A DNA stretch of 64,000 nucleotides from Stichopus chloronotus (lineage: Eukaryota; Echinodermata; Holothuroidea; Aspidochirotida; Stichopodidae), in assembly GCA_021234535.1 (NCBI GenBank), contig CM037838.1, positions 27,629,969 through 27,693,968 of the forward strand, in the 5' to 3' direction. The position numbers and the translations under genes are program-made. The notes below the pieces were generated by a model. That model was not told the DNA's origin. It searched no databases and was given only the letters and a program-made list of their open reading frames with translations. The stretch's first letter is position 1. Each line of letters opens with the position of its first letter. This document shows positions 21,751 to 34,800 of the stretch, piece by piece.

Positions 21751-24700
21751 AGAGGAGAATGCTAACTGATCGAATTATCTTAGAGTCAGTCCTGACTAGA
21801 TAAAATATATTTTCAGTCTGCCAATTCGAACTTTTATCCAGGGCCCTCAAAAGCATTTGTTACGACGTTTTTCAACTACACACACACTCACATATGACAT
21901 AATAAGTATTTGAGTCGATCAGTTCTTAACTCCAGAGAAGCCGTGTGTATGCGTAGGAATTCCATAAGTTAGCTTCAAACAACATCAGTTACAAGTATTT
22001 GCCATGTCCTTTTTCAATTCCATGGAACCATTTTACTCACGTCCAATTATTTCAGTTTCAGCAAACTGCTATCATGTTTCGTACCAAACTATTGACCAGA
22101 ATGTCTTCGGTAAAACTCTCATTCAAAATTTGGATAGAAGAGACAATATTATAGTTTTTTTTTTTTGAACATTGTTATGTATTAATCTGATTATAAACAA
22201 TATTTTGATAGATCCATGATTCTGATGTGATAAGTACCTGCTCAGTGTTCCATCATATGCCTAGCCTTATGTACTGCCACGTAAAATTAAAAACCTACTT
22301 TAAAGTAATTTCTCATTTCACAACCAAAAGGTATTAGCCTGGTGAGGGCACATTTATGAATATTTCTGTCAAGCCACTTGCATTTTAGCAATGTTTTCGG
22401 CATATATTTAGGATTAAAGTGTTTTTTAGGTGATCGACTCATGCCACCCCCTGTCTACATTATAAGATGATAAATGCATATAATTAAGGAGAAATGTTTA
22501 TTTTTGAACCAATAAAGTATAGAAATACTTTATTAGGTTATTTAGGTTGTATGTTTTCTTTAGGCCTAATTGTTTGTCGTCCTCAATTTTGAAAAGAATC
22601 CAGAAAAACGGGCATACGTGTCACTATTATTTTTCCCCTGTAACACGATCAGTTAAAATTAGCCCCACCTTTTACCTCTATTTCCTCTGTTATGTGTAAA
22701 ATTCATCTTCTTCTGGTATCAGAGTTTCGGGGTTTTGTTTAAATGGAATTCCAGATTCAAATATGGTATAGCGCCCTCTTTTTCGTTTCGTTGCCTTCGA
22801 TTGGGTCCGAACCCAATACTTGTTTATGTGACCTAATACTTTTTTGGTCACATATTTACTTGTTTTGGTTTCTTCAACAGATAAACAAAGAAACCGTAAT
22901 CTTGTCGGCTCTTACGAAATGGCATTTATTATTGAATTTGGTGGCAAATACTCAACGTGTGCATTGTCAGCATTATCACTAATTTAAGTAGAGTATGCTA
23001 AAAGTATTAGACTGTATAAAGATCCACAACAGCCCGTCAAAGCAGCTATAGGGGGACCAACAAACGGTCCCCGACGAAAAGCAGTACACAAGAATCCTCA
23101 CACCGAGTTAAGCCGAGGACTTCCCACATGTGCGAACAGAAGTATGGAAGTAGACAAATAATTAAGTCTACATGGCTATAAAATGGATTTTCTTTCAGGA
23201 AATCTAAGTTACTGCAGGTTTTACTTGCTTGTGAGAGAGGACGTATCCTTTTACTCACGTTTACGTTGTCATGGTATTAAAGATGAAAAGATGTATTCAT
23301 TTGATCTTTCTTTAAGATAATGTTCTTTCGGGCAGAAAATAGAGGCTGTTCGGCATGGTATAAGACAGTGATAGTTGTTTGCATGACCGTGCTGCACCGT
23401 CTATAAAGTTCGTCACAGTAATGTATGAAGACGGTAGCTATTTACTTCAGCGACGATAGCCATGACAGACCACGGAGGGAGTTGCCACTGAGCAACTCTC
23501 TGGACAGACTAACCAGCACGTAAAATTGTAGCACTACAGGAACTTCAGGAAGTAACGTTGTCTCACGCCATACATAATGCCATGGAATTGGTATCTAGTT
23601 ATAAAACTCTCCACGATAAGACAAGACATGAACCCTGGTGGAAATTACATGGGAATCCTGGGACACACTGTATGCCAACGAAAAATGAAAATATTATGTA
23701 TAGGTATACTTATCGATCAAATCGTGATAAATATTTAAGAACGCTCCTGGCCGAATGTCCCATAAAAGGTCCGTATAAGGTTACAGATCCAAACAAAGAA
23801 AAAAAAGAAGAAGAAAAAGAAAGAATCCGAGCACTAATACACCTAGTAACAATCATCAAATTCTTCCAAATCAATGTGAGGTGTTTCGTATAATGATAGG
23901 CCTATTAGTAAACCGAAATATATTGGTCTTGATGTTGCGAATCACTCTCTCAATAACTGCTCATATAACTTGTTCATTCAGATTAAGGAGCTTCCCACTG
24001 GTCACTTAGTCAAGCTGAAGCAACAAAATGCAATGAATAACGTAATGAATGTACAAAATGTGACTTCAGTCCTCGACAAAAATGCATGGGACACCTTCCC
24101 CAGCTCCCCCTTTCAATGTTGGAATTTGGGATATTTATTGCGTGTGACAACATTGCGCTAAATGAGTGAATGTATACTGCGCACACTTATTCTCAGTGTA
24201 GCCAACATTCAGAAGGGGAGCGCGGTGTTCCAACCAAATATATTCCAAACTTAAACAATTTCAACATTAAATGGGTTAGGGGGGGGGGGGGGGTAAGGGT
24301 GGGTGCTGTCACGTGCTTTTGTCGAGGATTGCTTGAACTCATGTACACAGCTATGAGAGCATATTAATATACGGTAGTGTAGAGAAGCGCACAAAATTTA
24401 TTGGACAACTTTGAGAATCGTGATAGGAACTTCACTGTAACCTCTAATTCAATTGTATTATCATCAACATACGGGGCTACCAGCCATTGGCTTATGTCGA
24501 GGATTGTAGCTATATGTGCATATTGGGATTGACGATAACTTGATCAGACGGTATGGTATATTTGTATATCCCAGATATTCATGCACGATTGAGCTCTTTG
24601 TATAAACTGAGACGGTCTCATGAAATTCAAACAACGATAGATTGAACAGAGCATAATTGTATTTGAGAGAGTGTTTGGTGAGTGTTTCGCGCTTGATCGA

Positions 24701-25649
24701 CTGATTCGACTAGTTTTTATCTTTATTCAGGTTATATCCAGAAATACAGGTAATCCGTCGGTGAACTCGCTGAGATTACACACATTTATGTTTGTATATA
24801 ATTCGTCGAAAACACAGACGGCACAGCAAGTGCAGTTCTGGTTGACACTGCGTAAAATAGGGGTAGCACAGGAACCATTTTGCCCAGTCGTTTCATGCGT
24901 TGCATGTATGCAGATGAGCTGCTGATTTGAAGAAAAATTGCCAAGAAATGACTTCATTATGAATGGACTGATTATTTGGCCACGGAAAACGATTTTTAGT
25001 CTCACTTGACAATGGAGTATTATTTTTCAGAGTAAATTTCAGACAAACGTAGTGGCCAATCGAGCTAGGCAATGCACCAGACCGAGTGTTTGCGTGTGGA
25101 CGGGCATTAGGGGCGTGTCGAGATTGCAAAGTAAGGGTCGTTTTGTTCGCCCACGCATACCTTCATGCCCGTAATGGCTTCGCTTATGTATAGTGATGCA
25201 TATGGCCTGGGGTCCGTGACACAATTCCTCCCTCAGCTCTGCAAATGTAATCGAGAGAGCTTGTTGATAGGCCGGCCCGAGTTCGAAGCCAGAAGTGAGA
25301 TATACTTGACTTGTAATCGAGAGCTCCCGTCATTGCGACTGGTCGACTAGCTTCGGCCGGAGTTAGTTGACGTTCAAACGTTCAGCGAAACCACGACCAC
25401 AAATGGGGCGTGTCTCTCTTGCTAAAATTTACTTTTTGATTTTCATAGGAATGAATGGAATACATTTAAATCCACCACCAAGATTTATTCATCTCATCAA
25501 AAAACGAAAGTCATCCTATTTCGCTACATTCATATATTACTCCAACCGTGACGTATCGCTTTCCTTGCCACTGCAGCACTTTTGAAATTGCAAAATCATT
25601 TCACCTAAGGCTCTCCAAAAGCCGAAGTCTTGTGAAAGAAACATTGTAA
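21750..25649. other. Intergenic, no gene recognised
   Basis: Open frames up to about 110 codons occur, but none has splice borders with protein-like composition. The interval contains the first of the long G runs (about 15 G at 24,279-24,293) and a small perfect hairpin GAGTTGC/GCAACTC near 23,479-23,498. A B-box-like word (GAGTTCGAAGCC) near 25,270 has no matching tRNA fold around it. Confidence 0.5.
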
Positions 25650-25695
25650 CAGAAAGTTTAGGACTGACAAAGCTTTGTCAGTCCTAAACCTTCTG
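25650..25695. repeat. 46 bp near-perfect palindrome
   Basis: Bases 25,656-25,689 are a perfect inverted repeat with no spacer: GTTTAGGACTGACAAAG followed by its own complement, centred on AAGCTT. One mismatched pair further out, the palindrome continues for five more pairs (CAGAA/TTCTG). It can form a cruciform, or a hairpin in RNA. It lies in AT-rich intergenic DNA and has no surrounding ORF. Confidence 0.92.
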
Positions 25696-26099
25696 AGGAC
25701 CAATGGCAAGATGAGGTTTTAGACATTACACAATAACAAAAATGCAACCAATGGAGTTTTTTTTAAATAACTTTGCTATTGTCTGCTCTCTATTACTAAT
25801 GGCGGATAGACAACGGAGGATAGAATTCTTGACGTTAACTAAATTATTGAAACACAAATAACAGAGAAAGAAAGAAAAAGGGTAAGGAAGAAATGCACCA
25901 TCAACACGCTAACATAAAGAATTCTATACGTATATGTAAAATATGACAATTTGACAAAAAACGATGGGATTCTTTTACACAAACGTACAACACTCAAACA
26001 AATTCGTCGATCTTCCAGAATCAACACTCCTAGACAGTCACTTCTTAGCAAAAATTCATGAGGACATTTTGAGAGAAAATTGCTCATTTTTGTATAAGG

Positions 26100-26700
26100 T
26101 GCATTCAGTGGTCTAACCGGGGGGGGGGGGGGGCAGGTGGAGCCCCCTGTCAAATGTCTTGAACCCCCTTGCCCTCCTAAATGAAATTCGAAGGTAAAAT
26201 AATATAGGCCAAAAATTGTATAAGACAAAAACTTCCCAAACTGTCATTGAAAGTACGTAATTTTGGCATTTACATGGAAAAATGTTACTGACAATAGAGA
26301 AGTTTTGAAATCATTATATGACAGAAGTTTTGAATACTTCACAAACGTACAACGCAGAAGCTTACTTATCCAAAAGTCCTTGACGTCGACCATATGGCTT
26401 GGACGTTTTATCTGCAAGTTAGTACTTCTATGTAGCAGAGTGCAAACTGCGGTCAGTGTAAAGAAAATGTTAGCTGGAACTCACAACGCCAGAGAGACTG
26501 GGAAGTGCCATTTCCGGCAATCTGGGAGACATTTTTATCGAAAACTTTTTCTGTACGCTACGCGCCAACCAATGTGGCGCTCCGCTTAGATAGTGTCATT
26601 ACTGCTTGCCCCCACTTCAACCCTTTGCCCCCTCAGCCCCCCCCCCCCCCCATGAAAAACTCTGGCTACGCCACTGGGGATCTTAGAGTAGTTTTTAATG
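26100..26700. repeat. Composite of dispersed repeats with G/C runs and GTGGCGCTCCGCT core
   Basis: The left edge has a 15-G run followed by GGCAGGTGGAGCCCCCTG. The right part has TTTTTCTGTACGCTACGCGCC followed by AATGTGGCGCTCCGCTTAGATAG, then a 15-C run and GGCTACGCCACTGG. The core recurs near 38.31 kb (same strand) and, reversed, near 41.88 kb and 51.67 kb, which marks an old interspersed family. ORFs overlapping it are artefacts. Confidence 0.6.
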
Positions 26701-27083
26701 AGTCCTGTAGGTCTGAGGATTTTCGAATCAAAATAGTTTGAATTTAGACTATGAACATAAGGAGTATATGTAGGATATTTCGTGGGATTCGTTTGTTTAT
26801 ACTCGTTTCTTAAACCGGTAATCATAATACATAGGCTATTTCATAGTTTTTGTAAAACGCGGAAAGTACTAGTTGTGTACAAGTGTCCCATCATTTCTAT
26901 CGAGGATTGTCGCTACATAACTGCACAAGAACAAGCTGTAGTGTTTAAAGTAAATGGATGTTGCTTTTGTTGAAGAAGAAAAAAAAAGCTTACAAAAGTT
27001 AACTGATCTAATCGGAATATCATGGGAAAAAGAAGAATCCAAGACATGTGCCCAAAATTATCTTGGAAATAAGATTATAATCT

Positions 27084-27481
27084 CATTCCTGGAATTTTAG
27101 AGATAATTAAAATAAAATAGCAACGCGGAAACTGTGTGTGGGCCTGTTTGTTTTTGTTTTCGTGTGCGACGAGCCACAAAGATGCTCTATACCGTACTTA
27201 GTATCAAATTTCCAGTAAACGTGGATGGCGAGTATATGCCGAACAGTAAAAACGATCTGTGCGGTATATTTTGTAAACTGAATGAAGACATAAATGAACA
27301 AAATGAATTGATTTTATGTTTATTTGTAGATTTATTACTTGCCGAATGTAAAGATTTTCTTAATATGCGAAACATAGAGCTGCCGTATCCGTTTATGAAT
27401 AAAAAAAAATCCATGTCGAACTAATTTAGCCCCAGAGATTATGAAGAGTTGACATATCAGTCTATACATTGTATATTTGCT
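27084..27481 (+). repeat. ~400 bp tandem duplication, unit 1
   Basis: Unit 1 starts with TCATTCCTGGAATTTTAGAG and is followed immediately by a second copy of the same sequence (offset 398 bases). It contains an ORF with the peptide VNVDGEYMP, later LFVDLLLAECKDFLNMRNIE and LPYPF. I do not recognise the peptide. The copies differ at about 18 codons in the ORF. Confidence 0.85.
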
Positions 27482-27908
27482 CATTCCTGGAATTTTAGAG
27501 ATAAGTAAAATAAAAAAGCAACTCGGAAACTGTGTCGTGAGCCTGTTTGTTTTTGTTTTCGTGTGCAAGACGAGCCACAAAGATGCTATATACCGTACTC
27601 AGTATCATATTTCCTGTTAACGTGGATGGCGAGTATATGCCTAACATTAAAAACGATCTCTGCGGTATATCTTGTAAACCGAATGAAGACATAAATGGAC
27701 AAAATGTATTGATTGTATATGTATTTGTCGATTTATTAATTGCCGAATGTAAAGATTTTCTTAATATGCGAAACATAGAGCTGCCGTATCTGTTTTAGAA
27801 TGAAAAAAAATCCATGTCGAACTAATTTAGCCCCAGAGATTATGAAAAGTTGATATATCAGTTTATACATTGTATATTTGTATACATTGTATATTTGTAT
27901 ACATTGTA
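27482..27908 (+). repeat. ~400 bp tandem duplication, unit 2, with 17 bp end repeat
   Basis: This is the second copy of the 27,084 unit. Its ORF stays open from the matching Met to a stop just after LPYLF, slightly earlier than in unit 1. A two-base insertion upstream shifts the region before the Met. The end carries a short array of TATACATTGTATATTTG (about 2.5 copies, 27,864-27,908). Confidence 0.85.
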
Positions 27909-28172
27909 GCGGAAACCGCTATGCACCACGTTGCTCTGAGCTATTTAATTCTACTGACATCGGCCGAGCTGAGCTTCTTGTTTTGCATCTAGGGTCAAAC
28001 CGGATGAGACTGTGTTAAGTTTTACTTTCTGCTGATTTCCTCTACGTAATGTTTATGTAGACAGAGCGTGCAGGAGATGAGATGCGATCTCATTGGTCGT
28101 AGCTTACTGTAGGAGTGTTCACGGTTAATACTTGTGATTGGTTGAGGCCTTACTGCAGTCTGTATACGGACC

Positions 28173-28525
28173 TTAAAGGGAAATAGGGCGTTTAAAATAA
28201 ATCAACATGGCATACAAAGAAAATAGCTTTAATCATTGTTAAACCATTCAGTCCCACCAATAAAAATCTGCAAAGTTTCATCTCCTCAAAACATTATGCA
28301 AGTGATGAGAAACGGAAGATGCAATATTTGAATTTTCAAAAGGTCAGGTGAACAAATTATTGTCGGGCAACAAATAACTGAATTTCTGCCTGTGAGAAAC
28401 TTATGTCTTTGAAAGAAGCGCACTGTCCATCCTTATTTTGAAAAATCTTTCATTCTATGCCTAAAACAAATTGATTTTAAAAATATGGTTGTTTTCTGTA
28501 AAATAAACGCCTTATTTCCCTTTAA
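28173..28525 (+). mobile_element. TTAA-flanked MITE, copy 1 (complete)
   Basis: The element runs from TTAA|AGGGAAATAGGGCGTTT to its near-exact inverse AAACGCCTTATTTCCCT|TTAA. TTAA duplications at both ends and about 17 bp inverted repeats are what piggyBac-type transposition produces. The body is 353 bases with no ORF, so it is non-autonomous. Two relatives are in the window (57,236 and 63,728). The piggyBac assignment is inference from the target site only. Confidence 0.85.
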
Positions 28526-28689
28526 GTCTACCTTGGTTTGTTTCCAGTGTATATAGGCTAATGAAGAGAAATGTAAGCATTAGTCGGTTGGTCGGGCCGA
28601 AGAGGTTTGAGAGGGGAGTACGTCGGGTCGGGTGCGAAGTACGACTGCAAAAACCGAAGTCCCAAGAAAGGCTATTTCTATCGGCTCAG

Positions 28690-28865
28690 TGCCAGACGCC
28701 TGCACTGCCCGAGACCTGCGGAGTCTCAGCACCTGCGCCCCTCGACCCCTGCCTGACACCTGCGCAGTTACCGATACCTGCACTGCCGAGACCGGCGAAG
28801 TGCCCGATATCTGCGCTGACCAAGATCTGCGGAGCTGTCCGACACCTGCGCAGTGCCGGACAGTT
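28690..28865. repeat. GC-rich minisatellite built on ACCTGCGCAG
   Basis: About ten imperfect units of 15-20 bases contain GA(C/T)A(C/T)CTGCGC(A/T)G or CTGCACTGCCGAGAC. The + strand frame reads as an Asp-Thr-Cys-rich peptide and the - strand as a long ORF, both by-products of the repeat. GC content is far above the surroundings. Confidence 0.7.
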
Positions 28866-28899
28866 GTGCCTAAGGTTAATGCGATTGCCAAGATGATAG

Positions 28900-31800
28900 A
28901 GGCAGAGTCCGTCAACTGTATTGCGTCCTTCGTTATGTGCGCAACCCCTATTGTTTGTAGGTGCAAAACGAGTTTTCATACCTTCTACATCTGTCCCGGA
29001 AGAGACGTGGTCCTTACCTTCAGACTTTGGCGGCGTTACTACATATATATATAACATCTTATAACTTTCGGCAATGTTATTTTCTTGACGTTAATTTGGT
29101 CGGTATCCACTGCCTACTTACTTATAGCCAACATAAAGTAAGGCCAAAACGCTGAAAAATGAAAAAGTAAGAAAGCGTACCAACTTTATGTGTGCATGGG
29201 AATGGACATGAGATCCGCACTGGAGACGAAGTCAGAGCTAATGTACAGCGGCATATTCTGCGATGTTGACTTTACTGTTACCCATAAGTAACCGTTTGTC
29301 ATTTTTTCCTCACTTTATAGGTTACTAGCCCGTTAAACTTTTTGTTTGTTCTAGCATCCTATCTTCATTTTATACTGTACCTCTGATTTATATTTGTAAT
29401 TGTAGGGGAAAAAAGTAAAACGAAAGTAAGTTGTTGTCTGTTCACTTCGTATATTCCTCTATGACAATACACAAACTCTCTTTGATTTGGCATGGTCTTA
29501 CCCACTCATCGCGCGTTCTTGATTTACAGGAAATGGGGATGGTTCAAAACAAACTCTCCTAAGGGTTGTTATTTCAGGTAATATGATGTGTTTGAAAACT
29601 TTTTTCCCCTTTGTTTTTATTGTGTTGTATACACACAAAGTCTTACTTGTTCCTGATTGTACACGCTGTCATCAGGTACACTCTAAACAAGTTTGGTATG
29701 ACGCTAATCGTAATGATTGTAAAGGATTTGTCCGGACGGGGGCCAACACAAGCACGTAGCCAGTGTAACTGGGGATACTCCTAGAAACGGTATAGGCCTA
29801 TCCCCGTTTCTGAATATTTAATGTAATGCAAATTAGGGGTGTGAGAAATTAGAGATTAAAGGTCGATCTGACCTCTTCTCCAATTACCTGTTCTATGGAT
29901 TAATACCTGTGTATATAGTCTGTGCAAAGAGAAGCACACACACACACACACATCGCTTCCGGCGCGAATCGGGGACACTTGCAGGCAAAGTACAGTGAAG
30001 TGGGGACATCATCTGCAAAATGGGGAATATGCACGATTACGCGATTACCAGCTGATGTCCTCGATCAGCGCCGTAAACGGGCATGTGTGTGTGTATGTTT
30101 GACTACCTGCTTGTAGGCTATAGACACTAGCCTTTATCTCATCATGAAGTTTAGTATACTGCAAGAAGTTTACTGTTTTTTATTCCCGGGAGGGGGGAGG
30201 TAAAAAATCATTACAAAGGTCAAATTACAGCCACACGAACACGATATTCAAAGGGAATCACGAACTGAACTGGTCAGCTAGTCAATTGTTACTATAGTTA
30301 GTGACCCCGACAGTATCCTACTAGCTGATAGCATCCTTCACCTCAGACTATGTGCTATCAATGTCGTATTTTACCATGCAATGTAAACTACGTCTTCTCA
30401 GTCGAGAAACGATTTTGACATGAAGCGCAAAACATGATGTGACCACAAATCGACAGTTGATCTCTGCTGATGACGGATACTGTAGACAACATGGTGACAG
30501 AAGCCAATTCACCATTTATAGTTAGCGGAATGAAACATTTAAATGTCACCTGACGGTTGCACGTTCAACTTAAAATAAATGAAAAATGGACATGTACTTT
30601 CTAAATCAGGGATTCTTTCATTAAACTTGATTAAGTGACGCTTGGCGAAACCATGTTGAGGTAATTTGCGCATAGTTGCTCACAGGTTGCCTCCCTGGTT
30701 CGGGGATTGGGGAGTATGGATCGAGCTGCTTCACCTGCTGCTCTTGATTTGTGTTTGTGCCTGTGTATGCGTGTGTGTGTGTGTGTGTTAGAAAGAGATG
30801 AGATGCAAAATGTTTGTTTACTTTTCCGAATCAAATTTTTCAATCTATTGTGCAAGTTCTCTTTTTTAGTTATTTGAGCTTTGGAACCTTTCAAATAGAC
30901 TGATTTTTTTTTAAACAGTTTTTTTTTAAATATTTTCCAGTATTTTTCTTTTTCGCACCATTCCAAAATACGTCATTTGAGGAGACCTTTTCTAGGGGTT
31001 CAAGTTTGGACCACCTTGATAAAAAAGTTAGGGCCTACTGTTAACTTAGCCTACAAACATTAGAGATGGAGGCTACATTTATTACTCAGTGGATTGCGTT
31101 GTTATCGCATAAATGTGGTTTCATTTTACTTGCACTTGGTTCGTTCTTGGAATTACAGTATTGTTCCTTTTCTTTTTGCGAGGGGAAAACCCCAAAGTCT
31201 CCCCCCCCCCCCCAGTTCTCCGGATGTCGCTATATGGTTTGTGATTAAAATTAACACTGTCGGAAAAGACTTAACACATGGACGTGCATGTGAATGGCTT
31301 GTAAACTTTTGTTCACTTCTCAAGTTCTCATCAAATGTTTTCTTCAAATTATATAGACCTACTGTAGGTAGCATAATTTTTACATCAGTAGACAAGATAA
31401 CACATTGAAAACTCCTTTTATATTGTAAACACAGACGATACACGTCAATCCTTTAGAAATCTCATGAGAACCAAGTTGTCGCAGAATGTAACTTGGTATG
31501 TTTAGACCACGGATTAACATTGCAGCCGTGAACCACTGACCTTTCGCTCACCATTCACGAATAATATTTCATGTCGAAGAAGTTGAGGCCCCACTTTGTC
31601 TTTGTCAGCAAATTTGCGGAATGATGCTTCTAGGGACGTAGGCTGGTCTGAGTCGCGATGCTGGGGGTGGGGGTTGTGACTTCTGATATGGTGGAAATGG
31701 GGGAGCTTAAGGGTAATTTTAAAAAAATGCTTACGTCAAGACGGCTGGATACAAAATGGTGCTACATTTTGATTTGAATGTATCTTCAGAAATTACCGGT

Positions 31801-34800
31801 TTTTAAGTAATGCTTTTCTTTTTGTCTTGTTGTTACTTTATTTTCTAAAGATGTTTCTTAACTTGAACGTAATTCTCCATCGAGTGGGTTGTTCCCCATC
31901 CCTTTGAAAAGTTAGGCCTATAGCTTACATTAAGTGGCCTAGATGTTTAGTGGTGACACGTTGATGCTAGATTTGTATTGAATATCTCTAGAAATTCCTT
32001 ATTATTACAGGCAGTGACTCAACGCCCGAGACAGTTCCAATTCTCCCAACCACTTACTTGTAGTCACTCACACAGCCTGTCTAAAACACTACTAAATGTG
32101 TTATCAAGACATGATTGCCCTTGTGTGTGCTATGTAACATGAGCTACTCTGCATTTTCTGCCGAAAATCAAAGAACAGAACCAATTGAGAATTTTGCTTA
32201 CCCTTTGCCAAAACTGTAGCTTCGGGTAACGAGTGACTGCCTTTGACTACACCCTTTCGTCACTCCAGCTGTGTCTATTGATTACACATTTCCTGCGTTT
32301 TCCTGTGGTGTCGCGTATAGCTTTATACTTTTACCGCATGAGCACAAGTTTCAAGTGTCCATGTACTCAGTACACAGCTTAACGAAAGGAATTGGACCGT
32401 GATAATTAGTACACAGCATCATACTTATCCATGAAATACTCATCGTCAATGTGTTTTATCATGCTGCACAAGACATCATTCTAAATTTACGTTCTTAAGA
32501 TATTGTACTTAGATGGAGTTCACGGTTTGACCCCTGCTGACCTTTGTTCAAATTTGAACTTCATCAGAATTAGTAGCGATATTGAGCTTAATATGATTGA
32601 TATATATAATGAATATAAGTATAGTCCGAGTTTGAATTATAGAAAATTTGTGTCAACAATTGTTTTCACATTTTGAACTCAGTTGACTTAACCAAAACAA
32701 CATGTACACATACACACATGCACACACTGTCATTTTGATAACAAAGGTTACGATATTCATTAAATAAGAAATTCACCGAAATAAAAAAGCTTGCTTCTTG
32801 GCGTTGTGTATCTCAGGTTGTACAGCTCATATAATTTACCTTCTCCATGGACTTACTAAACTGGTCACTTTTGCGATCTCCCAAATGTTACAATGTATTT
32901 CATTTTTTATCCTTCGTGTGATAGCTATGGACAAGATGGCCGCTCACGCATGGCTCTCTATTTCACTCCCGTGGTATTGCTGATTCAGATTCGTCCAGCT
33001 CCTTTCAATCAAGTCACCTCTACGTAAACCTTACCTCTTCGATATGTCAAACTGCTATCAAAGATTATGATACCGGAAATCACCTCCTCCCCCTACCCCC
33101 CCCCCCAAAAAAAACACATGACTCATTATATGAGGCCCTTTACATTCACCTGGACCCCAAAAAGGGGCTCTACCCTTGTCTCCGCCTGGTCCAGGACCCA
33201 CGACGAATATTGGCCCCACGTTTTTCGTGCTCGTCATGCAGAGTGTACACAAAAACTAAAGGGAAAATTGGAATATTTTCAATCGAGCAAGGTTTTCCAA
33301 CACTGCTTTGCAGCTTTGGCTTCACAAGTGTGATTTTTTATGATATTGAAAACTGAGACGAAACAGATGCGCAGAATGTATCTTCGAACTCGCTAACTGA
33401 AGCAAGGTGTTCAGTAAGATGTAAAATCGTTGCTTCGAGGTTTCGATTGGGCCATACATGCGCCTGTTGCTTTCCCACAGTATACGAGTATGGGGCTGAG
33501 AACGGTGGCATATTCATTTCACGCAGGACGCATTGGCAATACGCCTCCCCGAACTGTCAACCTTCGTCGGAAACCTTAAATATTAAAAATGTCATGGACT
33601 CTAGAAACAATGTTTCTCTGGTATTTCCAACCCTGACGCTGAATTTAAAATACCAATAAATCGCCCAAAAGTATTGGGTGTCAATGCCAACTACTGAAGT
33701 TATTGTCAACACGAACAAATACTCTGTCATATTATACTACGTCAATTCTACTACTTAAAAGTATGTCAGTTCTACTACTCAAAAGTGTGTCATTTTCGTC
33801 TTTAATGTAAAAGTTGAAAATGTTTCACCGCGAGTGCGCGCAACCAGCTCATGTTTTGACCTGGCTCCCCCCCCCCCAAAAAAAAAAAAAAAAAAGAAAG
33901 AGAAGAAAAATCCAATCCTATTCTGCGTCGTTTTGTTGAGTTAAATTAACGTTCAACCGCCTAATCTAATTTTCATTTTTTCTTCTCAAGCTGAAAATGA
34001 GCCATTATCAACCAACACAAAAGTGTGGTCTAGAGGTATGTTCAGCACTCCCCTCCCCAAAACATGGTTCTTTGTAGAAAACGAGGAGGGGTTCCCCATT
34101 TCATTAAACCTATCCTCATGCCTCCTATGACCTATCTGCGGACTGATTTGAAATCTTGGCTTAAGCCTTGGTAGGAAAACACCCCTCCCCTTATGCCCCT
34201 CCCCAGGACTGCCGTCAAAAATAGCGATGATGAGTCGATTTTGTCCCCTCACAAAAGAGTCCTGGCTTCGCCCTTGCAAGAATGACCCAAAGAAAGTTAA
34301 CTGCTAGTTTCCTGCAAAAATCGAATTATTCAGAGAGATAGTAAGGGTGAGATATGCCAGATGAATGACAAGTATAAAAAACAATAAAGTGGGTTTTACT
34401 ACGAAGGTAAAAGGAATACCTCCATTTTTGTACTAAACCAATCAGAAATTCAATGATGAGCATCGTTTAATTGGGATTTCGCCCTATATAGTAACAATAA
34501 CTACTGCTATATCTGCGACGAACTGACGCCCATTTCGAGTGAAGTATCTACTACGCCCTCCCCTCCCCCCTTCCCCTCCTCATCTTTTTCCTCCTCCACG
34601 CATGTGGACAAAAGGAAGAAAGCTGGACTTACTACATTCAAGCCATAGTTATGACCTAGTCAAACCAACATGGAAAAAAAAAAAACATGTACACCGGGAA
34701 TTGACAATATTTGGCGATAGACGTGGACATAGATTCGAATTTCCAAGTAAGGACCTTCACAGACGATTTGACAAGGACCTTATAAATTAATGGACCTTCA

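Noticed and set aside
25195..25345. tRNA- or SINE-like region with a B-box word
   Set aside because: GAGTTCGAAGCC fits a B box, but no A box or cloverleaf arms can be drawn around it.
26263..26589. 108-codon + strand ORF
   Set aside because: It ends inside the dispersed GTGGCGCTCCGCT repeat. Composition is random and there are no splice sites.
28580..29057. Four overlapping ORFs of 111-140 codons on both strands
   Set aside because: They arise from the GC-rich ACCTGCGCAG array. No splice borders and no domain.
34025..34090. TGGTCTAGAGGTATG resembling a tRNA A box
   Set aside because: No B box at the proper distance and no acceptor stem.
33986..34279. 97-codon - strand ORF
   Set aside because: It reads through old repeat debris with GGGGAGGGGC words and has no domain.
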